From: Pleomorphomonas sp.
GTDB taxonomy: Bacteria > Pseudomonadota > Alphaproteobacteria > Rhizobiales > Pleomorphomonadaceae
Length of the DNA: 52,055 bases
Direction: 5' to 3'
Assembly: GCA_029976075.1 (NCBI GenBank)
Contig: JARKNW010000108.1
Coordinates: 1 to 52,055, forward strand
Part shown: positions 42,641-51,993 of the stretch, piece by piece
How the letters are laid out: every line of letters starts with the position of its first letter
Position numbering within the stretch: position 1 is the stretch's first letter
Program-made: the position numbers and the translations under genes
Notes under the pieces: model-generated
Databases searched by the model: none
Seen by the model: only the letters and a program-made list of their open reading frames with translations
Told to the model about the DNA's origin: nothing

Positions 42641-43573
42641 ATGACCGATACCCAGAAATCAGGCGTAGCTATCCTCGGCATCTTCGCCGTCGATGTCACC
42701 TTCCTGGCCCCTCGCCTGCCGAACATCGGCGAAACGCTCGCCGGATCCGGCTTCGTCATGGGCCCCGGCGGCAAGGGCTCGAACCAGGCCGTTGCAGCGG
42801 CTCGAGCCGGCGGTGAAGTCCGCTTCATAAGCAAGATCGGCAAGGATGCCTTTGGCGATATCGGTCTCAAAACCTGGGCCGAGGCGGGAGCGACGGCGCG
42901 CGTTCAGCGAATCGATAGCCATCCGACCGGTTCGGCGTTCATTTTCGTCAATGACGCAAACGGCCAGAACGCGATCATCGTCTATGCCGGAGCTTCCGGA
43001 ACGCTATCGCCGGCCGATCTCGATCTCGAAAAGGAAACGATTGCCGCATCGAAGGTTTTCGTGACGCAGCTCGAGCAACCGGTCGACGCGGCCCTGCGGG
43101 GGCTGCAGATCGCCCGTGCCGCCGGCACTATCACCGTCTTCAATCCGGCGCCTGCCACCGCCTTCCCCGACGAGATCTATCGTCTCTCCGACTATATCGC
43201 TCCCAATGAAACGGAAGCGGCCATGCTGACCGGTATCGCGCCTGGAACGGTGGACGACGCCCGCAAGGCCGGCGACGCCCTGCTCGCCAAGGGGGCGAAG
43301 AACGCGCTGATCACACTCGGTGGCAACGGCGTCCTGCTGCACAATGCCGCGCAGTCGATACACCTTCCGGCACGAGCGGCCGGCGAAGTGATCGATACCA
43401 CCGGCGCTGGCGATGCCTTCCTCGGTGGCTTCTCGGCGGCCCTTGCCAAGGGGCTCGATCCGATCGAAGCGGCACGCTACGGTTCGGCGACGGCCGGCAT
43501 ATCCGTGACGCGACGAGGCGCCGCCGCCTCGATGCCGACGGCGGCAGAGATCGAGGCCTTTCTGAGAAGCTGA
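42641..43573 (+). CDS. rbsK: Ribokinase RbsK
   Basis: A PfkB-family kinase of 310 residues making ribose 5-phosphate. Motifs are Gly-Gly-Lys-Gly-Ser-Asn-Gln-Ala near residue 42, the Asn-Pro-Ala-Pro mid motif and Asp-Thr-Thr-Gly-Ala-Gly-Asp-Ala with the catalytic base Asp near residue 252. ATG 42641 has AAGAG upstream. No ribose transporter lies in the window. Confidence 0.93.
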   Translation: MTDTQKSGVAILGIFAVDVTFLAPRLPNIGETLAGSGFVMGPGGKGSNQAVAAARAGGEVRFISKIGKDAFGDIGLKTWAEAGATARVQRIDSHPTGSAFIFVNDANGQNAIIVYAGASGTLSPADLDLEKETIAASKVFVTQLEQPVDAALRGLQIARAAGTITVFNPAPATAFPDEIYRLSDYIAPNETEAAMLTGIAPGTVDDARKAGDALLAKGAKNALITLGGNGVLLHNAAQSIHLPARAAGEVIDTTGAGDAFLGGFSAALAKGLDPIEAARYGSATAGISVTRRGAAASMPTAAEIEAFLRS

Positions 43574-43598
43574 TACCGAGCGCCAGCGAGACGGCTGG

Positions 43599-45080
43599 TC
43601 ACGACCTCGGAAACAGCGGTTTCAGCGTTCGATAGAGATCGCGATAGAGCGGCAGGCGCGCGGCAAGCGCCGCCTGCCGTTCGGCGTTGGGAAGCACGAC
43701 ATCGCGAAGCTCCGGCTTCACACAGACATCCTTGATGGCCTCCCCGGTGACGGCCAGCCTCGCGAGGCGGGCGACACCGAAAGCCGGTCCGCGTTCACCG
43801 CCGGTATACCGCCGGATCGGCCGGCCAAGCGCGCTCGCCACCACCTCCATGACGAAACGGCCACGGCTGCCGCCACCGACGGCCGCCAACACCGCGGGTA
43901 CCGGACCGGCAGTTTCGAGCGCCGCCACGGCATCCACCAGGGTAAAAGCCATGCCTTCGACAGCCGCCTGCAGAAGGTCGAGGCTGTCGGTTCCTCCGTC
44001 CATGCCGAAGAATACGCCGCGCGCGGCCGGATCGTCATGCGGCGTTCGCTCGCCTTGCAGATAGGGCAGGAAAGTCACCGGCGAGATGTTCCGTTCACGC
44101 GCCGCTGCGGCGTCGAGCGCGGCGCCAAGATCGGGCACACCGGTGACACTCGCTGTCCACGCCATGACCGATGCACCATTCAGCATGGCCGCCATCTGGA
44201 ACCAGCGGCTCGGCAACGCATGAGCGAAAGCATGTACCAAGGCCGCCGGATTTGGTCGGTAATCACTGGTCGTCAGGAACAGCTGGCTCGAAGTTCCGAG
44301 GGATATGAAGGCGTCACCCTCTTCCACCGCGCCGATACCGATGCCGGCCGCCGCAGCATCGCCAGCACCCGCCACAACGGGAATGCCTTCGGGCAGACCT
44401 GTGGCAGCGGCGGCAGCAGCTGTGACGCGACCGGAAATGTCCGGCCCCTCCAGAAGGCGGGGCAACTGCTCAAGCTGTAACCCGACCGCCTCGACGATAA
44501 GGGGCGACCACTGCCGTCGCGCCTCGTCGAGCAGCAGACTGCCCGCAGCATCGCACATGTCGGTCGCAAACTCGCCGGTCAGCAAGAAGCGCACCCAGTC
44601 CTTGGGCAGCAGTACTCGCGTCGCCGCGCCCAGCACGTCGGGTTCATGGGTGCGAAGCCAGGCAATCTTCGGGGCCAGAAACCCAGCCATGGCCGGCACA
44701 CCGGCGATCTCGCCGAGATTGGGTAAAGACAGATTGAGCGCCCGTGCCTCAGCCACGGCACGGCCATCGTTCCACAAAATGGCGGGACGAAGGGGCCGAT
44801 TATCCTGGCCGACCAGCACGGCACCGTGCATCTGGCCGGAGAGGCCGATCGCGGCAACGCGCCCAAGCACACCCGGGGTTGCGACGGCCATTTCGGAGAG
44901 CGCTTGCCGCACCGCCTGCCACCAGAGATCGGGATGTTGTTCCGACCATCCCGGCGCCGGTCGGCTGGTGGCGAGTTGAACTTCGGCCCCCGCCACAGGC
45001 TGCTCGCGAGCATCGACGATCAAGGCCTTTACCGCCGACGTGCCAATGTCGACTCCCAGGAAACATGCGTCGTCCGCCAA
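43599..45080 (-). CDS. xylB: Xylulokinase XylB
   Basis: A FGGY carbohydrate kinase of 493 residues producing D-xylulose 5-phosphate. Start Phe-Leu-Gly-Val-Asp-Ile-Gly-Thr-Ser-Ala-Val-Lys, Ser-Gly-Gln-Met-His-Gly near residue 82, Gly-Ala-Gly-Asp-Ala-Ala-Ala-Ala-Gly-Ile near residue 240 and Tyr-Leu-Gln-Gly-Glu-Arg-Thr-Pro are xylulokinase marks. The TTG at 45080 is supported by GGGAGGA four bases upstream. Divergent from the GH3 beta-glucosidase gene. xylA is not in the window. Confidence 0.93.
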   Translation of the reverse strand: MADDACFLGVDIGTSAVKALIVDAREQPVAGAEVQLATSRPAPGWSEQHPDLWWQAVRQALSEMAVATPGVLGRVAAIGLSGQMHGAVLVGQDNRPLRPAILWNDGRAVAEARALNLSLPNLGEIAGVPAMAGFLAPKIAWLRTHEPDVLGAATRVLLPKDWVRFLLTGEFATDMCDAAGSLLLDEARRQWSPLIVEAVGLQLEQLPRLLEGPDISGRVTAAAAAATGLPEGIPVVAGAGDAAAAGIGIGAVEEGDAFISLGTSSQLFLTTSDYRPNPAALVHAFAHALPSRWFQMAAMLNGASVMAWTASVTGVPDLGAALDAAAARERNISPVTFLPYLQGERTPHDDPAARGVFFGMDGGTDSLDLLQAAVEGMAFTLVDAVAALETAGPVPAVLAAVGGGSRGRFVMEVVASALGRPIRRYTGGERGPAFGVARLARLAVTGEAIKDVCVKPELRDVVLPNAERQAALAARLPLYRDLYRTLKPLFPRS

Positions 45081-45216
45081 GACTTCCTCCCATCATTTCG
45101 CTTCAGGTCTAGCCCGCCCCATCGCCCGTCGCCAGAGCCGACCTCATCGCCGTTAGTCGAGACGATCCAAACCATTCTCCCCTTGGCTCGCAGCGCCGTT
45201 TGCGACATGCTGCGGG

Positions 45217-45226
45217 CAACCGGTTG
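45217..45226. promoter_or_regulatory. LacI-type operator candidate between xylB and the GH3 gene
   Basis: CAACCGGTTG is a perfect palindrome with a central CG, the core typical of LacI-family operators. It lies 25 bases before the beta-glucosidase ATG in the 171-base divergent promoter gap. No LacI-type gene is in the window. Confidence 0.4.
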
Positions 45227-45251
45227 TATCGTTTCATTCACGAGGATTGAG

Positions 45252-47726
45252 ATGGCGGAAAGAGACATCGATGCGCTTCTCGGCGCCATGACGCTGGAGG
45301 AGCAGGTATCCTTGCTTGCGGGTGCCGATTTCTGGACGACCGTTGCCATACCACGGCTTGGCATTCCCGCCATCAAGGTTACCGATGGCCCCAATGGAGC
45401 ACGCGGTGGCGGCTCATTGGTCGGCGGCATCAAGGCCGCGAGCTTCCCGGTCGGCATCGCGCTGGGCGCCAGTTGGAACCCGGCACTGGTGCATGAAATC
45501 GGCGAGGCTCTCGCCGAGGAAGCTCGGTCCAAGGGGGCTTCGATCCTGCTTGCCCCTACCGTCAACATCCAGCGCTCGGCGGTCAATGGCCGGAACTTCG
45601 AGTGCTATTCGGAAGATCCCTGCGTCACGGCAACGCTTGCCGTCGCATACGTGTCCGGCCTTCAAAAGGGGAGCGTCGGCGCCACCATCAAGCATTTCAT
45701 CGGCAACGAATCGGAAGTCCAGCGCACCACCATGAGCTCGGACATCGATGACCGAGCCCTGCGGGAGATTTATCTGCCACCATTCGAAGCAGCGGTGAAG
45801 GCCGCCGACGCCTATGCGGTGATGAGTTCCTACAACCGCCTGAATGGGACCTTCACCTCCGAGCACAAGACACTTCTGGGCGACCTTTTGAAAGAAGAAT
45901 GGGGCTTTTCCGGCGTCGTCATGTCCGATTGGTTCGGCTCGCACTCAACGGTGCCGACCGTCGAAGCCGGCCTTGATCTCGAGATGCCCGGCCCGACCCG
46001 TGACCGTGGGGCCAAGCTGGTCGCGGCAGTGCGGTCGGGCGACATCGACGCCGCGAAGGTGCGGGAAGCCGCTCGGCGTGTGTTGACGCTGATCGAACGA
46101 GTGGGCGGTTTCGACAAGCCCGCCATCCCGGCCGAGCAGGCGATCGACAGGCCGGCGCATCGGGCGCTGATCCGCCGGGCTGGAGCGGAAGCCATCGTTC
46201 TGCTCAAGAACGACGGCGTCCTGCCCCTTGATCTCACGGGGCGGACTATTGCCGCCATCGGTCCCAATGCCGAAGCCGCGCAGATCATGGGCGGTGGCAG
46301 CGCACAGCTCAACCCGCACTATGCCATTTCCCCGGCCGACGGTCTTCGTACCCTTACCTCGGAAAATCAGCTTCGAAGTGCTCCCGGCGTAACCGCAAAC
46401 CGGCTGATGCCGCTGATCGAGGGCCCGTTCGAGGTCGATGTCTATGGACGACCCGATCTGTCAGGTCCCGTCGTCGAACATCAGAGCCACCCGCTCGGTG
46501 AGGTCATGTGGTTCAACTCCGTGGCGCAGGGCGTTGCAGATGGTGACTTCTCGCTACGGGCGACCGCCACCTTCACCCCTTCGGAGACCGCCGAACACGT
46601 ATTCGGTCTCGTCAGCATTGGGCCGAGCCGTCTGATTGTAGATGGCAAAACGGTGATCGACATCCGTGACAGCTGGGAGCCCGGCGACAACTACTTCGAA
46701 TGCGGCAACCGCGAAGCGCGTGGGACAATCGCGCTGGATGCCGGACGAGCGGTGGAAGTCGTCGTCGAGTACCGCTTCGTTCAGGCGATCGCGCTCAATC
46801 TCAAGGCCATCCGTGTCGGCGTCGCCGTTCCGCTGGGCGAGAAGGCTTTCATGGAGGCCATCGAACTTGCCAGAGCTTCCGACGTGGCGATCGTCTATGC
46901 CGGCCGGTCTGGCGAGTGGGACACAGAAGGCAACGATCTGCCGGGGATAAAGTTGCCCGGTCGTCAGGATGAGCTGATCGCCGCCGTTGCGGCGGCCAAT
47001 CCGAACACGGTCGTCGTCTTGCAGACTGGCGGGCCGGTAGCCATGCCTTGGCTCGACAAGGTCAGAGCCGTACTAGAAGCCTGGTATCCGGGGCAGGAAG
47101 CTGGAAATGCCATCGCCGATGTACTGACCGGCGCCGCCGAACCGGGCGGACGTCTAGCCCAGACTTTCCCCTCCCGCATCGAGGACACGCCGGTCCAGAC
47201 CGGCTGTCCGCTGACCTATCCCGGCGAACACGGCCATGTCGCCTATCGCGAGGGGGTGTTCGTCGGCTATCGACACTATGAAAAGGCAGGTATCGAACCG
47301 CTGTTCCCCTTCGGCCATGGCCTCAGCTACACCAGCTTCGACTGGCAGGCGCCAACCGTGGATCGGTCAACCTTCGACGGCGATGGTCTCGTCACCGTCC
47401 GTGTCCGGGTAACCAACAGCGGCACACGCCCCGGCTCGGAAGTCGTCCAGATTTATGTGACGCCCCCCACCTCCCACGTCGTGCGGCCGGTCAAGGAGCT
47501 TCGGGCCTTTGCAAAGCTTCACTTGGCACCGGATGAGACCGGCGAGGCGATCATGACGCTTTCCTCTCGCGCCTTCTCCACGTTCGATGTGGAACGAAAT
47601 GCCTTCGTCTCGGCAAAGGGAACCTACCGGCTGATTGCTGCCGCGTCATCGGCGCGGCCACGAGGCAGTGTCGACATCGAACTCACGCGCGAGGTTGTGG
47701 AGCGAGTAAGCGCCCGGTTCCACTGA
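45252..47726 (+). CDS. GH3 beta-glucosidase with inserted PA14 domain
   Basis: An 824-residue glycoside hydrolase. The N-terminal GH3 barrel has the Lys-His-Phe motif (148-150) and the nucleophile Asp226 in Val-Met-Ser-Asp-Trp-Phe; a second alpha/beta sandwich follows. A PA14 carbohydrate-binding domain is inserted at about residues 385-525, and a fibronectin III-like domain closes the chain. No signal peptide, so probably cytoplasmic, acting on imported oligosaccharides. AGGA is five bases before ATG 45252; the open frame runs far upstream antisense to xylB but without start signals. Substrate could be beta-glucosides or xylosides; xylB next door favours plant-derived sugars. Confidence 0.92.
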   Translation: MAERDIDALLGAMTLEEQVSLLAGADFWTTVAIPRLGIPAIKVTDGPNGARGGGSLVGGIKAASFPVGIALGASWNPALVHEIGEALAEEARSKGASILLAPTVNIQRSAVNGRNFECYSEDPCVTATLAVAYVSGLQKGSVGATIKHFIGNESEVQRTTMSSDIDDRALREIYLPPFEAAVKAADAYAVMSSYNRLNGTFTSEHKTLLGDLLKEEWGFSGVVMSDWFGSHSTVPTVEAGLDLEMPGPTRDRGAKLVAAVRSGDIDAAKVREAARRVLTLIERVGGFDKPAIPAEQAIDRPAHRALIRRAGAEAIVLLKNDGVLPLDLTGRTIAAIGPNAEAAQIMGGGSAQLNPHYAISPADGLRTLTSENQLRSAPGVTANRLMPLIEGPFEVDVYGRPDLSGPVVEHQSHPLGEVMWFNSVAQGVADGDFSLRATATFTPSETAEHVFGLVSIGPSRLIVDGKTVIDIRDSWEPGDNYFECGNREARGTIALDAGRAVEVVVEYRFVQAIALNLKAIRVGVAVPLGEKAFMEAIELARASDVAIVYAGRSGEWDTEGNDLPGIKLPGRQDELIAAVAAANPNTVVVLQTGGPVAMPWLDKVRAVLEAWYPGQEAGNAIADVLTGAAEPGGRLAQTFPSRIEDTPVQTGCPLTYPGEHGHVAYREGVFVGYRHYEKAGIEPLFPFGHGLSYTSFDWQAPTVDRSTFDGDGLVTVRVRVTNSGTRPGSEVVQIYVTPPTSHVVRPVKELRAFAKLHLAPDETGEAIMTLSSRAFSTFDVERNAFVSAKGTYRLIAAASSARPRGSVDIELTREVVERVSARFH

Positions 47727-47740
47727 TCCCGCCGATCACC

Positions 47741-47780
47741 ACCAAAAAGAAAACCCGGACGTGGCCTAGCCATGTCCGGG
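47741..47780 (-). terminator. Strong minus-strand terminator without an annotated gene upstream
   Basis: CCCGGACGTGGC (47754-47765) pairs with GCCATGTCCGGG (47769-47780) with one wobble. On the minus strand it is followed by TTTTCTTTTTGG; on the plus strand there is no T-run. It therefore points to a minus-strand transcript coming from the right. Confidence 0.8.
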
Positions 47781-47955
47781 GTGGCAAGTCTGCAACCAGA
47801 TGGCCGCAGCGACCTAGAGGCGTGCTTTCGGAAAGTGAGCTGGGTTTCCGTCGGCTCGATGAAATGGTTATGCCCAGCTCACAGACGGTGCGCCAGCGAC
47901 AATCTCCGGCCAGCCGCTGAGTCTTGACAAGTCGTGAACGCGACTCGCATACCCC
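47745..47955 (-). ncRNA. Candidate structured small RNA
   Basis: About 210 bases, bounded by a possible promoter (TTGATG at 47985-47990 and CATAAA at 47961-47966 on the minus strand, 18-base spacer) and the terminator at 47741-47780. Between them, in 5'-3' order on the minus strand: GAGTC/GACTC (arms 47942-47946 and 47919-47923), CAGCG/CGCTG (47915-47919 and 47894-47898), and a perfect ten-base stem GTGAGCTGGG/CCCAGCTCAC (47873-47882 and 47835-47844). No convincing peptide: a frame from 47961 lacks a ribosome-binding site. No known RNA family recognised. Confidence 0.4.
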
Positions 47956-48170
47956 TGTCATTTATGACGATGTTCCTTAGGGGTCATCAATCTTACTGCC
48001 GGCAATTTGCCTAAATTCGGGCCTCCGGAGGCAGTCTTGGCTAATTTTCTCTTTATACTTTCCGTAAAATAGAGCCAGACCAGGTTCACCTGGTATTTGT
48101 CATGCTCATTTTCTGAAGTTTCATGTTTCCCGCGTATGTTTTCTCCAAGAAAAACTCAATGGGAACTGTC
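47956..48170. other. Palindrome-rich regulatory region before the HD-GYP regulator gene
   Basis: No gene seen. It holds GTCATTTATGAC (47957-47968), ACCCCT/AGGGGT (47950-47955 and 47979-47984), the 12-base palindrome GCCTCCGGAGGC (48021-48032) and ACCAGGTTCACCTGGT (48079-48094). The last is about 75 bases before the regulator ATG and is the best operator candidate. Confidence 0.5.
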
Positions 48171-49220
48171 ATGAAGCTTCTCCTTGTCGATGACAATCCA
48201 AGCAATCTCTTCATGCTCGGCAAGCTGGCGCAAAGTTCGGGCATCGCCGATGTGCAGTCGTTTCGCGACCCGCTGCAGGCGCTCGACGAGGCTCGCCGGA
48301 CACGCTTCGATCTCATCATCGTCGACTACATGATGCCGGGAATGGACGGACTGACCCTCATTCGCGAGGTGCGCAGCCTTCCCGACTACATCGACGTGCC
48401 GATCGTCATGGTCACCACCGTCGACCAACGAGAAATCTGCTATGCCGCCCTTGAGGCCGGCGCGACGGACTTCCTGACCAAACCGGTCGACATGGCCGAA
48501 GCCAAGGCCCGGCTTCGCAACTTGGCCATGCTGCGAGAGATGCAGAACAAGTTGAGGGATCGCGCCGATTGGTTGCAGACCGAGGTACAGAAGGCGACCC
48601 ACGACCGGCTGGGACTTGAAGAAGAGATCATCCTGCGCCTTGCCCGGGCCGTTGAACGCCGTGACCCCTCGATCGGAAGTCACCTGGTGCGCGTCGCCCG
48701 TACCGCTCGCGAACTCGCCGAGGAGTTGGGGCAGGCCGAGCCCTACTGCCAGGATATCTATATAGCCTCGCTGATGCATGACATAGGAAAGCTGGGGCTT
48801 TCCGACGAGCTTCTCTACAAGACCGGCCCGTATACGGCCGACGAGCGCCGTCGGATGCAGGCGCATACGCTGATCGGCGGTGAGATTCTCGAAGGATCCC
48901 GGTCGCGCGTCATCCGGCTCGCCGCGGAGATTGCCGAAACCCACCACGAGTTCTGGAATGGGACCGGTTATCCGCGCGGCCTCAAAGAGGCGACGATCCC
49001 ACTCGCGGGACGCATCGTGGCAGTCGCCGACGTGTTCGACGCCCTGACCTCGGAACGACCCTACAAGGCAGCTTGGACCGCAGAGGAAGCCGCCCGATAC
49101 ATCGCCGACAATGCCGGCCAGCAGTTCGACCCGGAAGTCGCAAAGGCGTTTTCCATCCGCTACTTCCGCATTCTGAAAATCAGGGAACAGGCCGGAGCAC
49201 CTTTCGGCTTCGCCGCCTGA
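48171..49220 (+). CDS. Response regulator with HD-GYP cyclic-di-GMP phosphodiesterase domain
   Basis: A 349-residue RpfG-like protein. Receiver domain residues 1-120 with the phosphoacceptor Asp52 (Ile-Val-Asp-Tyr-Met-Met-Pro) and Lys104; helical linker 120-150; HD-GYP domain with His203-Asp204 (Leu-Met-His-Asp-Ile-Gly-Lys), His258-His259-Glu and Asn-Gly-Thr-Gly-Tyr-Pro (Asp of the usual Asp-Gly is Asn263). It should lower cyclic-di-GMP when phosphorylated, affecting motility or biofilm. The ATG at 48171 begins the receiver fold and has GGGAA upstream; earlier ATGs at 48159 and 48123 are less likely. 26 bases before the hybrid kinase gene. Confidence 0.92.
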   Translation: MKLLLVDDNPSNLFMLGKLAQSSGIADVQSFRDPLQALDEARRTRFDLIIVDYMMPGMDGLTLIREVRSLPDYIDVPIVMVTTVDQREICYAALEAGATDFLTKPVDMAEAKARLRNLAMLREMQNKLRDRADWLQTEVQKATHDRLGLEEEIILRLARAVERRDPSIGSHLVRVARTARELAEELGQAEPYCQDIYIASLMHDIGKLGLSDELLYKTGPYTADERRRMQAHTLIGGEILEGSRSRVIRLAAEIAETHHEFWNGTGYPRGLKEATIPLAGRIVAVADVFDALTSERPYKAAWTAEEAARYIADNAGQQFDPEVAKAFSIRYFRILKIREQAGAPFGFAA

Positions 49221-49246
49221 GCCCTCTTGCCGGACCAGACTTCGCC

Positions 49247-51802
49247 GTGACCACCACTCTTTCGACCGGACTTGGCGCAGGAATGCGAGCCGCGAAAACA
49301 AGACAGGATCGCCCGCTCAGGGGCACTCTGCTCTACGTCGTGGTCGGCTTTCTTTTTCTCGTGTCCGCCATCGCCGTTTTTACGATCCTGATCCGAGAGC
49401 AGGCTGACACGGCGGATATTGACGAGACACGCACGCTGACAGCCGCCTACCGGCTCGACATGGCAGCCGAGAAACTGCTGCGGTCGGTCGAGACGGCTCG
49501 CCGCGATCCGTCGGAGGCCACCGGGCAGACCGTTGCCGCTCGCTTTGTTCTGTTCGACGCGGCCGCACGTGACCTGGCAGCTGCCTCACCCGGCAACTCT
49601 GACATCAAGGTGATTTTGCAAACGGTCGCCGAAACGCGACCTGTCGCCGCGGCAATTTCTGGCACAAGTGCCGTCGATGGCCAGACCTTCGATGCCCTAG
49701 GGCGTCGCCTCGGCGAGCTTCCGGTCATCACGTCGCGGCTCGCCTCCGCCGCTGAGGCCAGGGAAACGGCGTCGAGCGTCGATGCGCGGATGCTGCGGGA
49801 AAAGCTCTACCGCGTCCTCGCGGTGCTGGTCAGCGCCCTGATGCTCTCGATGGGAATCTTCATCGTCAGCCTGATCCGGCAAATCCGGGAAATCTGGAGC
49901 TCGCGAGTTCGCCTCGAGGCCATGGCTGTCGAGCTCAAGGAAGCCGTGGCGTCAGCCGAATCCGCCAATCAGGCAAAATCGGCCTTCCTTGCGACCATGA
50001 GTCATGAGATTCGCACGCCGATCAATGGCGTGCTCGGCATGGCCCATTTGCTCAAGGACACCCCGCTCGACGCCGAGCAGCGCGGCTTTGCGACCAACAT
50101 CGAGACCTGCGGCCGCAGCCTGATCGCACTCGTCAACGATATTCTCGATTTCTCCAAGCTGGAGGCCGGTTCCTTCGACGTCGACCGTGTGGTCTTCGAT
50201 CCGGTGGCAACAGCGGAAGCCGCGATCTCCATGGTGGAAGCTTCGGTGCGCGAGAAGGGCCTCGTTGCCGTGCTGGCCCCTGAGATCGCCATGAACGCTC
50301 GTTATTCGGGCGATCCGACACGCGTCCGCCAGGTGCTGCTCAACTTCCTTTCAAATGCCGTCAAGTTCACCGAGAGCGGGTTGATCGCGGTTCGGATCCA
50401 CGAGCTGAGCGGCGGCGACCACCCTGTTCTGCGCTTCGAGGTGGAGGACACCGGCACCGGCATTTCCGAGGATGGTCAAAAGCGCCTGTTCAAGGAGTTC
50501 TCGCAGGTCGACGCTTCGATCACCCGGCGCTTCGGGGGGACTGGTCTCGGACTGGCCATCAGCAGGCGCATCGTCGAGGGACTTGGCGGAACGATCGGCG
50601 TGAAAAGCCGGGAAGGACGCGGCTCGACCTTCTTCTTCGAGCTGCCACTCGATCGGGCCGCCGCGGCCGACCTCGACCCTGCCCCACTTCATGGTGCGCG
50701 TGTTGCCGTGACGGGCCGCACCGCCGCGGAGACATCGGCAATCGCAGCGACCTTTGCCTATTTCGGTGCCGACACTGGAACGCAGGGCGAGGCCGACATC
50801 GCAGCGACCGTCACCACACTGCCTCCCGACCACCAACGGGCCCGGATAGACATCACCTTCTCTCAAACCGCGCCGCGCGCCGCCGGGAAAACGGCCCGTC
50901 CTACCAACACGCTGACCCCGGCGATCGTCGCAGCGGCGATCGCCGGCACCATCGAGATCGAGGACAAGCACCCCGCCTCCGGCGAAGAAGCTTCCGTGCC
51001 CAAAGGGCTGAAGGTGCTGGTAGTCGAGGATAACCGAATCAATCAGCAGGTCGCCCTTCGCCTGCTGGCTCGTCTTGGCATTGAGGCCATGCTGGCTGAG
51101 AACGGAGCCGAAGCCCTGGCCATGGTCAATGCCCGCGACTTCGACGTCGTCTTCATGGACATGCAGATGCCGGTAATGGACGGGCTTGAGGCGACGCGCG
51201 CCATTCGGCGGTCGAGCGGGCGTGGCCGCAACGTGCCGATCATCGCCATGACCGCAAATGCTTTTGCCGCCGATCGAGAAGCTTGCCGCAAGGCTGGCAT
51301 GACTGGCTTCCTGCCCAAGCCGGTCGAACGCGACGACCTCGTGTCGATCCTCGCGGCTCTTCCCGAGGGAAAGATGCCGATCGCGAAATCGGCTCCCGTC
51401 AGTGAAGCGGGCCGATGCGACCAGGTCAATCGTCGCCGGATCGACGCCTTGCTGCGCGAACTTGGCCCGGATGATACGGCATTCCTGCTCGATTCCTTTG
51501 CCACCGACGTGGCGAGCCTGCTTGCAGACCTCTCCGCCGCGCTCGAGCATGGTGACACGGATCTCGCCAAGCGCAGCTTGCATACGCTCAAGGGGGCTTC
51601 GGCCAATGTCGGCTTCGACGACCTCTCGCAACAGGCGGCGGCGCTGATGGCGGAACTGCCAGATCCCGACGTCGGCGCGCTCGGCAAACTGATGATGACC
51701 ATTGCCGGGGCCGGAAGCGTGGTCGCGGGTCTCAAGTCGGAGTTTGCCAAGCCCTCTCACGCCGACGAAGCAACGCGCGCGAGTGCGCTGCCCGCCCACT
51801 AA
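49247..51802 (+). CDS. Hybrid sensor histidine kinase with receiver and Hpt domains
   Basis: An 851-residue inner-membrane kinase. Membrane helix 1 at about residues 27-47, a periplasmic helical sensor of about 140 residues, helix 2 near 190-210, HisKA with His253 (Ser-His-Glu-Ile-Arg-Thr-Pro), HATPase_c with Asn, Asp-Thr-Gly-Thr-Gly and Gly-Gly-Thr-Gly-Leu-Gly-Leu boxes, a degenerate receiver-like stretch (about 480-550) without an acceptor Asp, a true receiver with Asp638 (Phe-Met-Asp-Met-Gln-Met-Pro) and a C-terminal Hpt with His779 (His-Thr-Leu-Lys-Gly). The likely target is the adjacent HD-GYP regulator. The start is uncertain: GTG 49247 or ATG 49283; an open frame upstream overlaps the regulator gene. 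Confidence 0.9.
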   Translation: MTTTLSTGLGAGMRAAKTRQDRPLRGTLLYVVVGFLFLVSAIAVFTILIREQADTADIDETRTLTAAYRLDMAAEKLLRSVETARRDPSEATGQTVAARFVLFDAAARDLAAASPGNSDIKVILQTVAETRPVAAAISGTSAVDGQTFDALGRRLGELPVITSRLASAAEARETASSVDARMLREKLYRVLAVLVSALMLSMGIFIVSLIRQIREIWSSRVRLEAMAVELKEAVASAESANQAKSAFLATMSHEIRTPINGVLGMAHLLKDTPLDAEQRGFATNIETCGRSLIALVNDILDFSKLEAGSFDVDRVVFDPVATAEAAISMVEASVREKGLVAVLAPEIAMNARYSGDPTRVRQVLLNFLSNAVKFTESGLIAVRIHELSGGDHPVLRFEVEDTGTGISEDGQKRLFKEFSQVDASITRRFGGTGLGLAISRRIVEGLGGTIGVKSREGRGSTFFFELPLDRAAAADLDPAPLHGARVAVTGRTAAETSAIAATFAYFGADTGTQGEADIAATVTTLPPDHQRARIDITFSQTAPRAAGKTARPTNTLTPAIVAAAIAGTIEIEDKHPASGEEASVPKGLKVLVVEDNRINQQVALRLLARLGIEAMLAENGAEALAMVNARDFDVVFMDMQMPVMDGLEATRAIRRSSGRGRNVPIIAMTANAFAADREACRKAGMTGFLPKPVERDDLVSILAALPEGKMPIAKSAPVSEAGRCDQVNRRRIDALLRELGPDDTAFLLDSFATDVASLLADLSAALEHGDTDLAKRSLHTLKGASANVGFDDLSQQAAALMAELPDPDVGALGKLMMTIAGAGSVVAGLKSEFAKPSHADEATRASALPAH

Positions 51803-51820
51803 ACTGAAGGTCCTTAGTCT

Positions 51821-51912
51821 AGAGCAATTCCAGGAAAAGTGGGAACCGGTTTTCCGCCCGGAATTGCGACTTAACAAAGAGATAGAGGGTTTCCGGTGAA
51901 CCTGTTTTCATC
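51821..51912. repeat. Hyphomicrobiales-type mosaic palindromic intergenic element
   Basis: GCAATTCC (51824-51831) pairs with GGAATTGC (51860-51867) with GGAAAA/TTTTCC nested inside. A second unit, TTTCCG/CGGAAA (51889-51916 region), follows. This AGAGCAATTCC...GGAAAA...TTTTCCG...GGAATTGC layout recurs in intergenic regions of Brucella, Rhizobium and relatives (families of the RIME/Bru-RS kind; exact family not assigned here). No second copy was noticed in this window. Confidence 0.65.
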
Positions 51913-51958
51913 GGAAATGCTTGTCTTATGACTTTCTGCGCCGCTGGGGCAAAAAGGA

Positions 51959-51993
51959 CCGCTGGGAGAGGGTGGCAGCCCTCTCGTCAGCGG
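51959..51993. repeat. Hairpin near the right edge
   Basis: CCGCTG pairs with CAGCGG and, inside, GAGAGGG with CCCTCTC. No T-run follows. The last 60 bases of the window show no gene. Confidence 0.5.

Noticed and set aside
47683..47961. A 92-codon minus-strand frame overlapping the candidate small RNA
   Set aside because: No ribosome-binding site, runs through the terminator hairpin into the GH3 3' end, no recognisable protein features.
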